Below are positions 1-7,313 of a DNA stretch of 40,671 nucleotides, piece by piece. A program made the translations under genes and the position numbers. The stretch spans positions 1-40,671 of the forward strand of contig JAMPKV010000041.1 of the NCBI GenBank assembly GCA_039962225.1, given 5' to 3'. Position 1 is the stretch's first letter; each line of letters starts with the position of its first letter. Under the pieces are notes generated by a model, which was given only the letters and a program-made list of their open reading frames with translations, made no database searches and was not told the origin of the DNA. The stretch comes from Microcoleus sp. AS-A8. GTDB taxonomy: Bacteria > Cyanobacteriota > Cyanobacteriia > Cyanobacteriales > Coleofasciculaceae.

Positions 1-111
1 TAATGAGGTATGCGTGACAAGCACCAAACCATTGAGGAGCCGTGTGAAAAGAAATTTTCATGCACGGTTTTGAAGACCAGCGAGATTGGTGACAGTCTCG
101 CTGAGTTTAAT
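1..111 (+). mobile_element. Group II intron, 3' end (domains V and VI)
   Basis: The segment carries the 3' terminal structure of a self-splicing group II intron. Positions 37-71 fold as domain V: GAGCCGTGTGAAAA pairs with its complement around a GAAA tetraloop at 51-54, and the catalytic AGC triad lies at 38-40. Positions 75-103 form a domain VI stem (CAGCGAGA ... TCTCGCTG), followed by GAGTTTAAT, so the 3' splice boundary is near 111. The rest of the intron, and any reverse transcriptase gene, would lie upstream of the window. The intron is on the plus strand and interrupts a gene read on the minus strand. The domain V/VI call rests on the secondary structure and is fairly secure. Confidence 0.82.
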
Positions 112-402
112 TCTGCCGTTTGTTTCCCAAGTCCAGGTTCCTGCATCGCCAAACAGCCGCCCAGGACGACTTTTAATCTCAATTAGGAAAAAACCCTGCG
201 GAGTGAAGACAAGCAGATCAACCTCATTGATACTGCCATCCGTCGCAATAAACTCAAAATTAGACCAAGCTCGATAAGGTTCATGTGCAGGGAACTGCTG
301 ACGCACGAAGTCCAGCGCCTCCCGCTCCCACGGGAAGTTTGACTCAGTAATCGTGTTCCAGTTGCTCGAACTATTCATTCCAATCTGCACAGTGATAGAC
401 AA
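112..402 (-). pseudogene. NERD-domain (nuclease-related) gene truncated by the intron
   Basis: About 97 residues of a NERD domain protein remain. The fold's hallmarks are visible: GSINEVDLLVF near residues 57-67, the IEIKS motif near 74-78, then GRLFGDAGTWTW. NERD is a predicted nuclease-like fold, often joined to helicase, kinase or Zn-finger domains, so a longer protein probably existed. The reading frame runs into the antisense of group II intron domain VI at about 111, and the last 17 residues of the open frame are intron sequence. Because the intron is antisense to the gene it cannot splice from this transcript, so the gene is likely inactivated. The start is TTG at 402 or the internal ATG at 378. 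Confidence 0.72.
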
Positions 403-439
403 CCATACCTAAATGTACTCTCTCAAACGGTAGTGTGTC

Positions 440-532
440 CCCAGCAACGGGATTGAAACGAAAATGCTAAACGGTTTCCTTTGGGGAGCGCGACACTCTC
501 CAATTAATGAATCCCGGCAACGGGATTGAAAC
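440..532 (+). CRISPR. CRISPR-like remnant: two repeats, one spacer
   Basis: Two copies of a 20-nt sequence ending GGGATTGAAAC lie at 440-459 and 513-532 and differ at one position. Their 73-bp period fits a repeat of about 37 nt plus a spacer of about 36 nt. The ATTGAAAC 3' end is the usual tag of many cyanobacterial CRISPR repeats, and the second copy can form a CCCG/CGGG hairpin around GCAA. The 5' halves do not match and no cas gene is present, so this is at most a decayed or minimal array. Confidence 0.45.
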
Positions 533-614
533 CAACTTTTTCGGAAGAAGTACCACCGAGCGCACTTTTATCTAAGGTACAGCCAAATTTTTTTCTTGTT
601 TTCGCAATAACTTT

Positions 615-632
615 CTAATTCACCCCAATTAG
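615..632. promoter_or_regulatory. Inverted repeat upstream of parA (possible operator)
   Basis: CTAATT and AATTAG form a perfect 6-bp dyad separated by CACCCC, ending 20 bp before the parA ATG. ParA/ParB operons are commonly autoregulated through such sites, so this is a candidate operator. It is short and could be chance. Confidence 0.3.
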
Positions 633-652
633 AGCATGATACGATTTTGTGC

Positions 653-1375
653 ATGACTCAGAGGCGCATTGCAGTTGCAGCTCGTAAAGGAGGCGTAGGC
701 AAAACGACAATTGCCTGCGGTCTGGCTTCTGTTCTAGCTAGCCAGGGACAAAAGGTTTTAGTGATCGACCTTGATCCACAGTCCAATGCCGCTTATGTAC
801 TGGGTACAAATCCAACCGCACCTGGAACTGCTGAACTTCTTGCTGGGGGTTCGCCAGACCCACTCGAAGCCGCTCCAGGGCTTTACGTTTTTCCAGGTGG
901 ACCCGATCTAGCAGGACATAATATTCAGTCCTTAGACCCTGAAGATTTGGCGGATACTGTAGCACCAATGGCCTACGATGCTTTCATTTTCGACTGTCCT
1001 CCAGGAGTTGAATATCTAGAGCGTCTAGGGTTAGTTGCTGCCGAGGCGGCGCTAGTTTGCACTGATGCCCACCCCCTCGCCGTTATGGGAGCTGGGCGTG
1101 TCCTCAATGAACTAAAGCTTAGACAGCAAAAGGGACGAAGAGGAGCAAAACGATGGGCGCTAGCCCTCACTCGGATTGACTTGCGGCGCTCAATGGATCA
1201 AGCACTTGACCAACAACTGAAGAATGCTTATCCATCCGTGAATCGGCTGGTTGTGCATCAGGACTCATCTCTGGCCTGGGCCGCTGCTGAACGAGTTCCC
1301 ATCATGCAGTACGATCCAAACTGCAAGGGAGCAAAAGATTTACAGGCGATCGCCAACTGGATATTAAATGGCTAG
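653..1375 (+). CDS. parA: ParA-family partition ATPase
   Basis: This is a ParA/MinD-type P-loop ATPase that would position plasmid or chromosome copies on the nucleoid together with a ParB protein. The deviant Walker A motif KGGVGKTT sits at residues 12-19, DLDPQSN at about 39-45 is the A' motif, and FDCPPG near 111-116 is the Walker B region. At 240 residues it is a short ParA without an N-terminal DNA-binding domain, as in small plasmid ParA (type Ib-like) or Soj-like proteins. I take ATG 653; an in-frame TTG lies at 647 but has no better ribosome site. The stop overlaps the next start by 8 bp, so the two genes are translationally coupled. Confidence 0.9.
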   Translation: MTQRRIAVAARKGGVGKTTIACGLASVLASQGQKVLVIDLDPQSNAAYVLGTNPTAPGTAELLAGGSPDPLEAAPGLYVFPGGPDLAGHNIQSLDPEDLADTVAPMAYDAFIFDCPPGVEYLERLGLVAAEAALVCTDAHPLAVMGAGRVLNELKLRQQKGRRGAKRWALALTRIDLRRSMDQALDQQLKNAYPSVNRLVVHQDSSLAWAAAERVPIMQYDPNCKGAKDLQAIANWILNG

Positions 1376-1964
1376 ACGACGAACCAACAGCGAAACTTTA
1401 TTCGCAGAAGCTACGGCTACAGCTGATGCAATCCATGAGCAGGATCAGGCAGTAGCCGTTCAAGCCGAACAGGAGCGATCGCAAAAAAACAAAATTCCCC
1501 TCGCTCAAATTCACCCTAGAGAAGCTGATACCAGACCTCTGCAACCCAAACATGTTGCTGAATTAGCGGAGTCGCTCGCGGTATTAGGATTGATTGAACC
1601 CCTTGTGGTTGACTGTAAAAGAGTTTTACTTGCGGGTGGACATCGGCTGGCGGCAATTCAAACTCTCAAAGAATCAAACCCAGAGGCTTACGCTCAACAC
1701 TTTGCCAATGACTTAGTGCAGGTTCACATGATGCCGTTTGATGCTGAAGCGGAACCGGAGCGGGCACTTCAAGTAGAACTAGCAGAAAACGAGAAACGGG
1801 TTAACTACACACGCGACGAGATTGAGCGATTAGCAGAGCGCCTGCGGGCATTGGACTACCGAGACGTGAGAGGGCGTCCTCGTGAGGGAGAGAAGGCTTT
1901 AGGCCCAGCTCTAGCAGTAGCAATTGGGGTTTCCACTCGCTACGTGCGAAAAGTCTTGAGCTAG
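1368..1964 (+). CDS. parB: ParB-like partition protein, N-terminal part ending at an amber codon
   Basis: The product is a ParB/Spo0J-type nuclease-like domain. IPLAQIHP near residue 43 starts the ParB fold, and LLAGGHRLAA near 88-97 is the conserved GHRR-like box II. A helix-turn-helix-like segment, AVAIGVSTRYVRKVL, ends the open frame. ParB binds parS sites and stimulates ParA. The frame stops at TAG (1962-1964), but translation in the same frame continues open to 2189 with a plausible charged C-terminal domain. The 198-residue product would therefore lack the usual C-terminal dimerisation region. It overlaps parA by 8 bp. Whether the short form is functional, or the amber is a mutation or a readthrough site, cannot be decided from the sequence. 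Confidence 0.82.
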   Translation: MARRRTNSETLFAEATATADAIHEQDQAVAVQAEQERSQKNKIPLAQIHPREADTRPLQPKHVAELAESLAVLGLIEPLVVDCKRVLLAGGHRLAAIQTLKESNPEAYAQHFANDLVQVHMMPFDAEAEPERALQVELAENEKRVNYTRDEIERLAERLRALDYRDVRGRPREGEKALGPALAVAIGVSTRYVRKVLS

Positions 1965-2189
1965 CAGCGGCACGAACAGGCTGACGAAAAAAATAGGAAC
2001 TCAGATCCTATTTTTCAGAAGCAGAAGTTATTGACCAAAATCGAGTCGGCTCTAGAGGAGCTAGCCGCTCTGCCAGAGTCTGAGCCACCTACACGGGCAG
2101 AGAAGACTCTACTTAAAGCAATTCCCACCTTTCTCAAAACTGTGAGAAACAACCTTAATGAAACTCAAGTGACGATTAAGAGGCGGTGA
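1965..2189 (+). pseudogene. In-frame C-terminal continuation of ParB after the amber codon
   Basis: Reading on in the parB frame after TAG 1962-1964 gives 74 sense codons ending at TGA 2187-2189. The translation begins QRHEQADEKN and contains LLTKIESALEELAALP, then a lysine-rich tail ending TIKRR. It looks like a coiled-coil or helical dimerisation and DNA-contact region of the kind that ends ParB proteins. No start codon or ribosome site introduces it. Simplest reading: one G/C/A-to-T change turned a sense codon into TAG. Amber readthrough is the alternative. Confidence 0.65.
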
Positions 2190-2283
2190 TTGTAGTAGGC
2201 AAGTTGAACTCACTTTTATGAGATAGGTAATGCGAGTAAGTGCCAGTAACTCAATGCCTAAGCCAGGAAATGCTTAAAGCACG

Positions 2284-3150
2284 TTACCCCGGCAAATATA
2301 AACTGCTGCTGTCGCTAGGTCTAGCGTGTAAATAGCGAGAAGTTGAGCTGACTGAGCTATGGCCCAACGTTTGCTGCACCAGATGAATCGGAGCGCCTCT
2401 ATCGAGGCTGTGAGAGGCATGAGAATGTCTTAAACAATGCGGTGATACTTTCCGTTTGATGCCAGTTTTTTTAGCCGCCTCTCTGACGATAGAGTAGACA
2501 GCTATCCGCGACAAATGCCCCTCATTGTTATGCTTGCGGGAACAAAACACTGGGTCATTGTCATTCAGTTCACCACGTAGCTGCATCAGGTCAACCCATA
2601 AAGATGCTGGCATCAAAACTGTACGAGTTTTAGAGCGCTTGCCAAATACTGTAACCTGCCCACCGTTGGGGCGTGGCTGCAAGTCCTTCCATTTCAAGTC
2701 GCATAACTCGGAAACCCTCAAACCGAGTAAATAAAGCGCTCGCAAAATAGCTCGGTTACGCAGGTCAGTCTCTAAAGCAATCATCGTCATCACTTCCAGC
2801 TCGGACAGCAGCTTTTCATTTAACGTGTCTTTAGCTTTAGGAAGACTCAGCGGTACACCAACGTTAACGGGCAACACCCCCGTATGCGTAGCAAACTTAA
2901 GCAAGGATTTAACAGCCGAAAGGATTGAGCGCTGGCTAGATGCCGATAGCCCCTTTTGTGCCAGAAAATCAGCAAACGCCTGCACTTCTGCCAAACTGAC
3001 CAAATGCAGTGGCTTACCGGCGAACTCTAAGAATCGTTTAGCACTGCGACGATAAAGTTCTGCTGTATGGGCACTTTTGCCATGAACCCACATATTAATT
3101 AGCTGCTCTGTGGGAGTAGTGGCCCCAGGCAATTGCACATGAAGCGTCAT
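2284..3150 (-). CDS. Tyrosine recombinase, XerC/XerD-like
   Basis: A 288-residue site-specific recombinase with a SAM-like N-terminal core-binding domain (about residues 12-90) and a complete catalytic domain. The visible catalytic residues are R145 in GLRVSEL, a lysine near 171-174 in FGKRSKTR, H238 and R241 in HCLRH, H264 in LGHSS, and nucleophile Y273 in TSRYLH. It would cut and rejoin DNA through a 3'-phosphotyrosine link, for example to resolve plasmid dimers or to integrate an element. It converges on the parAB pair, which suits a plasmid multimer-resolution role. Start is ATG 3150. Confidence 0.9.
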   Translation of the reverse strand: MTLHVQLPGATTPTEQLINMWVHGKSAHTAELYRRSAKRFLEFAGKPLHLVSLAEVQAFADFLAQKGLSASSQRSILSAVKSLLKFATHTGVLPVNVGVPLSLPKAKDTLNEKLLSELEVMTMIALETDLRNRAILRALYLLGLRVSELCDLKWKDLQPRPNGGQVTVFGKRSKTRTVLMPASLWVDLMQLRGELNDNDPVFCSRKHNNEGHLSRIAVYSIVREAAKKTGIKRKVSPHCLRHSHASHSLDRGAPIHLVQQTLGHSSVSSTSRYLHARPSDSSSLYLPG

Positions 3151-3240
3151 GAAATCGCGTTAATTCCGTCCTGTGATCCTCTCATAAACAGGCAGCACGA
3201 TCGCGCAAAAAGTGCCTCTGGGAGTAAAGAATCTAACAAG

Positions 3241-3253
3241 ACATAAATTATGT
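3241..3253. promoter_or_regulatory. Palindrome upstream of the recombinase gene
   Basis: ACATAA-A-TTATGT is a perfect 6-bp dyad about 90 bp upstream of the minus-strand recombinase start. It could be an operator or a recombinase-binding arm. There is no second copy nearby to support either. Confidence 0.25.
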
Positions 3254-3282
3254 TAAGTTCACATCGCTAAACTTACCCATAA

Positions 3283-3512
3283 ACGGCTCTACCAAAAGAG
3301 GATCAGAAAGCTTATACCGTCGGTGAGACTGTCGCTACCTACGACCTGAAAGTCAAGGAAATCTCTGGCAATCTATTCCCTTGGTGAGCCGACAGGTATT
3401 GAGCAACTTGCATTAAACACGCTTGTCAATCTTGAGCTAACCTATAATGCAGCAATACCTATCTACTCGTACATGAAAGTTGACCCGAATACGGGTTCCA
3501 CCTATTGCAATA
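3283..3512 (+). pseudogene. Decayed plus-strand gene fragment, one frameshift
   Basis: This gap holds two protein-like stretches in adjacent plus frames. Frame 1 (3283-3387) reads TALPKEDQKAYTVGETVATY and onward through a lysine-rich stretch to LFPW and a stop. From about 3383, frame 2 continues GEPTGIEQLALNTLVNLELT and then through an YMKVDPNTGSTYC segment up to the end of the methyltransferase gene. A one-base shift would join them into one chain of about 75 residues. I do not recognise the family. It may be the remnant of a gene cut when the methyltransferase block arrived. Confidence 0.3.
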
Positions 3513-3513
3513 G

Positions 3514-4326
3514 TTATGGTGCGCCAACTGGGTTTTCCTCAACTTCCGCACCCCAAGCATCCCAACCCTCTCTCAATTCTCTAGCAAATAGCTCAATCTT
3601 AGAACCCCCCAAAGCATCACCCAACCGATTCGCAATCACGAAAAACTCTTCAGGTTTCCGACTGTGGTCAGTTCTGGGGGCGAGAATTATATTGGGAATA
3701 TTGGTTAACCCCAGATGTAGAAAGCTCTTGGGTTTCCCAATAGTTGCGACAAGAAAATGCTCCGTACAGCCCCTCCCATAATGACCCATCCCAATTCTGG
3801 GTTTGATTTCATTCGATGTAGATTTCTTGGTCACCTTGAAAAGAGTGAATATAGTTTTATAGGTAAATCCCCAAGTCTCTAGGCATTGAAACCCCACAGG
3901 TAGGTGATTATTCGTCACCCACAGCAAAAGATAGGCGTTTTGTGCAGCAATTTCTCCTATAGGCAGATTGAAGATCTCCTCGTCGCTCATATTCGGGTAG
4001 GGAGTTCGGTTTCTGTGCGTCCGGTCGGTTTCTCTGAGCAAGTAAGTCCAAGGCGGGTCAGCAACGATGAGGCTGTAGTTCTTTTGGGGAATCGGCTGTA
4101 GTCCTGTTGTTGTAATGCTCTGCTTGAGATTACCCCTTTTATCTTCAGGGCTGTAGCGGACGGCTAATGTTGTGTCTACCGGTTGGACTTTTAGTGCTAT
4201 TGCATTCTCTAGCTTCTGTTGTTCTGCCTCCGGTAGGTTGTGAACTTTCAGTCGAGCAAGAGCTTCCTCCCAAAATAAAGCCCGTTGTGCTAGGGAGGGC
4301 TTGAATTCTTTGATGGTTCCTTTCAT
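3514..4326 (-). CDS. MT-A70 family adenine-N6 methyltransferase
   Basis: The protein has the ADPPW catalytic motif at about residues 89-93 and the MT-A70 architecture downstream: LLLWVTNNHLP, ETWGF and GHYGRGCTEHFLVA, where S-adenosylmethionine and target adenine are handled. Such enzymes in phages and plasmids methylate DNA at the N6 position of adenine. No restriction endonuclease partner is adjacent, so it is an orphan methyltransferase that could protect the element or alter its expression. The first 70 residues are helical and specific to this protein. I prefer ATG 4326 (MKGTIKEF) to the TTG at 4332. It diverges from the gene at 4587 across a palindromic array. Confidence 0.88.
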   Translation of the reverse strand: MKGTIKEFKPSLAQRALFWEEALARLKVHNLPEAEQQKLENAIALKVQPVDTTLAVRYSPEDKRGNLKQSITTTGLQPIPQKNYSLIVADPPWTYLLRETDRTHRNRTPYPNMSDEEIFNLPIGEIAAQNAYLLLWVTNNHLPVGFQCLETWGFTYKTIFTLFKVTKKSTSNEIKPRIGMGHYGRGCTEHFLVATIGKPKSFLHLGLTNIPNIILAPRTDHSRKPEEFFVIANRLGDALGGSKIELFARELREGWDAWGAEVEENPVGAP

Positions 4327-4455
4327 AGCCAATATTTGTTGTCTTCACCTGGCCTCCTTCCCGCTTCCCAACATATAGATAAGCGTCAAGCGTTGGAGGG
4401 GCGTTTTTGTTGTTTCGTTTGCGCCAATAGATATACATCGTTACATCCAAAAATG

Positions 4456-4525
4456 GATACAACACCATTGTTGCACTGAAAATTAGATACAACAACGTTG
4501 TTGCACGGATATTTGAGTGCAACAA
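4456..4525. promoter_or_regulatory. Tandem palindromic operator array
   Basis: Two copies of GATACAACA-nnnn-TGTTGCAC lie at 4456-4476 and 4486-4506, exactly 30 bp apart (about three helical turns). The second contains a perfect 14-bp palindrome, CAACAACGTTGTTG. A half-site, GTGCAACAA, follows in reverse orientation at 4517-4525. The array sits between the divergent methyltransferase and 273-residue regulatory-like genes and so could control both. The cognate protein is not identified; the adjacent gene is the obvious candidate. Confidence 0.6.
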
Positions 4526-4586
4526 GAACTAGACATCACTGACGCTGAGTGCTATTCATACCAGTAAGCTAAAAGTAACTTTCCTC

Positions 4587-5408
4587 ATGTCAATTAACGG
4601 GCAACATTCTCCCTCTTCTTCAGGCATCGATTCATCAGAAGCAATAGCCACCGCCATGGAATCAATCAATACTTTAGCGGTTTGGTTGCAAGACGCGGGT
4701 CTAGATCAGAGTGCTATCGCTCACTGGAAGTTCAACGCTTTAGCCCGGAAATTTCCTGACTTGGCAGATATCATTGAGGATGCCAAAAAGCTGATAAGTT
4801 CGGGTGCGCCTCTTCCCGACGTAGGGATGACTGCCACAGAAATGGCGTCAAGACTCAGTGATGATTTGGGGAAGAAAATTAAACCGGCACAAGTCAACCA
4901 GGCATTGGTTGAACTGGGATTGCAGGTGCGTCCTGAAAATGGCAAGCGCATTTGGCAGTTAACGGAGGAAGGGAATATTTATGGCTTCAGTCGCCTTGCC
5001 ACATCCAAAACCAATGATTGGTCAGGGCCACAAGTGACCTGGCAGGAGTCAGTTATCCCCTTGTTAATTGATTATTTTGAATCCATCGAGGCAGAAAAGT
5101 CAGTTGGGATGGAAGTAGAAGACGCTTCTGATACAACTCCCTTTGACTCCATATCACCCGTTTTGTCAGAATCAGAATCAACATCTTGGATCATTAGCGA
5201 GCGCATCAAAGCTCTGAAAAAGAAAGTAAACTCTTCCCAACGGCTGCATATTGACATGGAAGCAGTCGAAGCCTATAAACAACGCCACGGGAAAACCCCT
5301 GCCAAAGAACAATTGAAAGGCAAATATTACGATATCTACCCAGCCTCTGATTTGGATTTAGTGGATGAGGCCATTGACCGCGTACTGAAACGCTACGCAT
5401 CAAAATAG
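4587..5408 (+). CDS. Unknown protein with an antirepressor-like winged-helix segment
   Basis: I do not recognise this 273-residue protein with certainty. Residues about 85-150 (MTATEMASRLSDDLGKK ... VNQALVELGLQ ... WQLTEEG ... WSGPQVTWQESVIPLL) resemble the KilAC-type winged helix at the C-terminus of phage antirepressors, where a short helix-turn-helix is followed by GLQ-W-LTEEG and a final VxW strand. A Ser/Glu-rich linker (about 168-200) leads to a basic C-terminal domain. It lies divergent to the methyltransferase, next to the operator array, which fits a DNA-binding regulator. The start is ATG 4587. Confidence 0.55.
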   Translation: MSINGQHSPSSSGIDSSEAIATAMESINTLAVWLQDAGLDQSAIAHWKFNALARKFPDLADIIEDAKKLISSGAPLPDVGMTATEMASRLSDDLGKKIKPAQVNQALVELGLQVRPENGKRIWQLTEEGNIYGFSRLATSKTNDWSGPQVTWQESVIPLLIDYFESIEAEKSVGMEVEDASDTTPFDSISPVLSESESTSWIISERIKALKKKVNSSQRLHIDMEAVEAYKQRHGKTPAKEQLKGKYYDIYPASDLDLVDEAIDRVLKRYASK

Positions 5409-5523
5409 CTCATAGACAACGTGAAGCCAACGCTCCTGATGCGGAGAATTTCATCGATAGATATTGTTTAGGGTTCAGGGTCAACATGACTAGTTCTGAG
5501 ACTTATAAAACAACTTGAAATCG

Positions 5524-6819
5524 TTAAGCATTCTTAAACCAACGACTCTCAAAAACTTGGTAATGCTTGGAGAGCGCATTAGAATTAGGTCTTTCGGTTT
5601 TACTTTTAGGTATCCTTAACGCTTGCCCAGCGATTTCCCAGTAAACGGTATTTTTTAAGACATCCGCCATCTCAACCCTATTGGTTTTGGGGTTAATACT
5701 CAGATAGTGAATATCAAATAATTTATGAATATCTACACGCAACAAAAGTCCATTGGAGGGATGGTCGGTTTTAGTCCCCAAATAAGGGATGATATGAGCC
5801 GCCTGTAAGACAGCTTCTACAGAGCAGCCCGTAATTGAGCAACACCCGCCATAAGCTTTCATTAATTGATGCTTAAACTTTTTTTGACCCGGACGATTCA
5901 CAACCGCTCTCTTCCTTTTTTGCCTTTCATCTTTGATATCGTCTGGATTGAAATCTTGCTCCCCCGCTTGTTGTAAATCTTCCCAGATTTTGAGTAATTC
6001 TTGACCCAACTCACTCGCAGGAGTTTTGCCCTCCATCAGGCGCATCAAAGTGACGAAAAGCTCATCGAAGAAGACGCGGGGAGTGGGAGACGCGGGGACG
6101 CGGAGACTATTACTCCCAAAGTCCGGGGCTATTGCCCCCAAGGGTCTCTCGCCCCCACTGTATCGAAGATTCAATGGCTCGTATTCAGGTTCAGGCGGGG
6201 TTTCAATCCCTGTCTGAATAATCTCTCCGCGTCTCCCCATCTCCGCGTCTCCGCGTCCTTGAACTTTACTATCGTGGATTCCTACTGGATGGCGCTTAAC
6301 GTATTCCCTGTAAATGTGAGCAAACATTGCAGAATCAATGTTTCCCCAAGAAGCCTGCGGTTTGTGGGGTCGAATACAAAACCTTGAAGCTTGTTCCTGT
6401 TTGAAAAGTTTGACCAATTCTATGGAGACGGGGTCTTGAAGTTCTTCTCCTCCTACAAGTTGGATTAATCGCTTCAGGACATCTCGTCTTTGAGCAAAGC
6501 TTAATGGATGAGTCTTGTTATATTTTTCAAAGACAATAGCCATCTCCTCCCAAATCTGAATTTCCCGGTCGGGTTGGAATTCATAACGAAAATCTTTAAC
6601 CCATTTTTCTAGGGTTTCATCAATGAGATAGCCGACCTTTTGATAAAGTTTAGTCAGTCGAGAGATTTGACCAGAGGTAAGTTCACTAACAGGCTGGCTA
6701 GGGAGCACCATCTGACTCAAAGGAATTTGCTTTATTGTTACTTTCCCTGTACTTAGGTCTAATGCTTTCACTCTCCTGGTCGGCTCTTTTAAAGAAGATG
6801 TCATCTCATTTATTGGCAC
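5524..6819 (-). CDS. HNH endonuclease (HNH_2-like)
   Basis: The C-terminal 115 residues form an HNH nuclease domain of the type often seen in stand-alone restriction or defence nucleases. Cysteines C326, C327 and C332 precede AAHIIPY (H342), then SNGLLLRVDIHKLFD (N356, H365). The N-terminal 180 residues are helical and unassigned. Residues about 186-250 are encoded by a GC-rich mobile repeat that stays in frame and so look like an insertion between the two halves. The reported start is GTG 6819; ATG 6804 is an alternative. It lies downstream of the eleven-gene operon, separated by a terminator. No partner methyltransferase is adjacent, although an orphan one lies 1.2 kb further on. Confidence 0.8.
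   Translation of the reverse strand: MPINEMTSSLKEPTRRVKALDLSTGKVTIKQIPLSQMVLPSQPVSELTSGQISRLTKLYQKVGYLIDETLEKWVKDFRYEFQPDREIQIWEEMAIVFEKYNKTHPLSFAQRRDVLKRLIQLVGGEELQDPVSIELVKLFKQEQASRFCIRPHKPQASWGNIDSAMFAHIYREYVKRHPVGIHDSKVQGRGDAEMGRRGEIIQTGIETPPEPEYEPLNLRYSGGERPLGAIAPDFGSNSLRVPASPTPRVFFDELFVTLMRLMEGKTPASELGQELLKIWEDLQQAGEQDFNPDDIKDERQKRKRAVVNRPGQKKFKHQLMKAYGGCCSITGCSVEAVLQAAHIIPYLGTKTDHPSNGLLLRVDIHKLFDIHYLSINPKTNRVEMADVLKNTVYWEIAGQALRIPKSKTERPNSNALSKHYQVFESRWFKNA
6072..6260. repeat. GC-rich hairpin repeat inserted in the HNH gene, copy 1
   Basis: Arms built from GACGCGG/GGAGACGCGG units at 6072-6108 are mirrored by CTCTCCGCGTCTCC units at 6222-6259, around a core of about 110 bp. The core shares GGCGGGGT-nn-CAATCCCTGTC with the second copy at 7334-7491. 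The element is in frame within the HNH coding sequence and encodes a low-complexity R/G/E/P-rich stretch. Such tandem short repeats are common in filamentous cyanobacteria. Confidence 0.7.
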
Positions 6820-6879
6820 TTTGGTTATTCGTGTTGGGCTAGTACCATCAGCTAATTGATTGATAATGGCTCATTCCAC

Positions 6880-6933
6880 AACACAGTCAGCTTGCCGCCT
6901 ATGCTTAAAGATTGGGCGTTGACTGACTGTGTT
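6880..6933. promoter_or_regulatory. Inverted repeat upstream of the HNH gene
   Basis: AACACAGTCAG (6880-6890) and CTGACTGTGTT (6923-6933) are perfect 11-bp complementary arms 32 bp apart, 60-115 bp upstream of the minus-strand HNH start. A dimer binding both arms, or a hairpin in the leader RNA, are both possible. Confidence 0.4.
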
Positions 6934-6955
6934 CAAACATAGTGAAAAGAATCTT

Positions 6956-6990
6956 CTCAAAAAATATCAATCTGATATTGACTTTTTGAG
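6956..6990 (-). terminator. Terminator of the eleven-gene operon
   Basis: Just after the last gene, the minus strand reads a stem AATATCA/TGATATT (inner arms at 6963-6969 and 6973-6979) followed by a T run. An outer CTCAAAAA/TTTTTGAG pair encloses it. This fits an AT-rich intrinsic terminator for the operon. Confidence 0.55.
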
Positions 6991-7007
6991 GAATTAATGG
7001 TGTAGCT

Positions 7008-7313
7008 CTATTCGTCTTGATGAGGAGGACACAGTAAACTCCAAAGCCGGGGAGGAATGTCTTGGTTGTGTTCTAGCAAAAAATCCACTAGGGCGAGATG
7101 GCGCAAATCGGTGCTCGTGGGACGGCGATAATTGCGCCCGCGTGAGAACCAGAACCGCACATGAGATACAGAGCGATTGCATATTAAAGCGATTTGCTCG
7201 TAAGTTAAAGACCACTTGCTGTGGAATCGTTGGGGGGACATGCCTAGCTGGCAGCGACTGTAGAATTCCATCAGATTGAGTTCCCTTTGATTCAGAGGAC
7301 GGGGGTTGGTCAT
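7008..7313 (-). CDS. Small helix-turn-helix protein
   Basis: A 101-residue protein whose middle, WSLTYEQIALICNRSVSHVRFWFSRG, reads as a helix-turn-helix of the sigma-factor or homeodomain-like type, with a basic patch (RGRNYRR) after the recognition helix. It probably binds DNA as a regulator of this operon or element. ATG 7313 overlaps the TGA of the upstream gene by one base (TGATG), indicating translational coupling; the open frame extends to a TTG at 7316, which is less likely. It is the last gene before the terminator. Confidence 0.7.
   Translation of the reverse strand: MTNPRPLNQRELNLMEFYSRCQLGMSPQRFHSKWSLTYEQIALICNRSVSHVRFWFSRGRNYRRPTSTDLRHLALVDFLLEHNQDIPPRLWSLLCPPHQDE

Noticed and set aside
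3473-3781. Plus-strand ORF of 102 residues
   Set aside because: From 3514 on it is the antisense of the MT-A70 coding sequence; only the part before 3514 may be a gene remnant.
4327-4525. Minus-strand ORF extending past the methyltransferase start
   Set aside because: It is in another frame, overlaps the operator array and has no recognisable domain.
4587-6819. MT-A70 methyltransferase and HNH nuclease as a restriction-modification pair
   Set aside because: They are separated by another gene, do not form an operon and the HNH family is not specific to such systems; the link is only possible.
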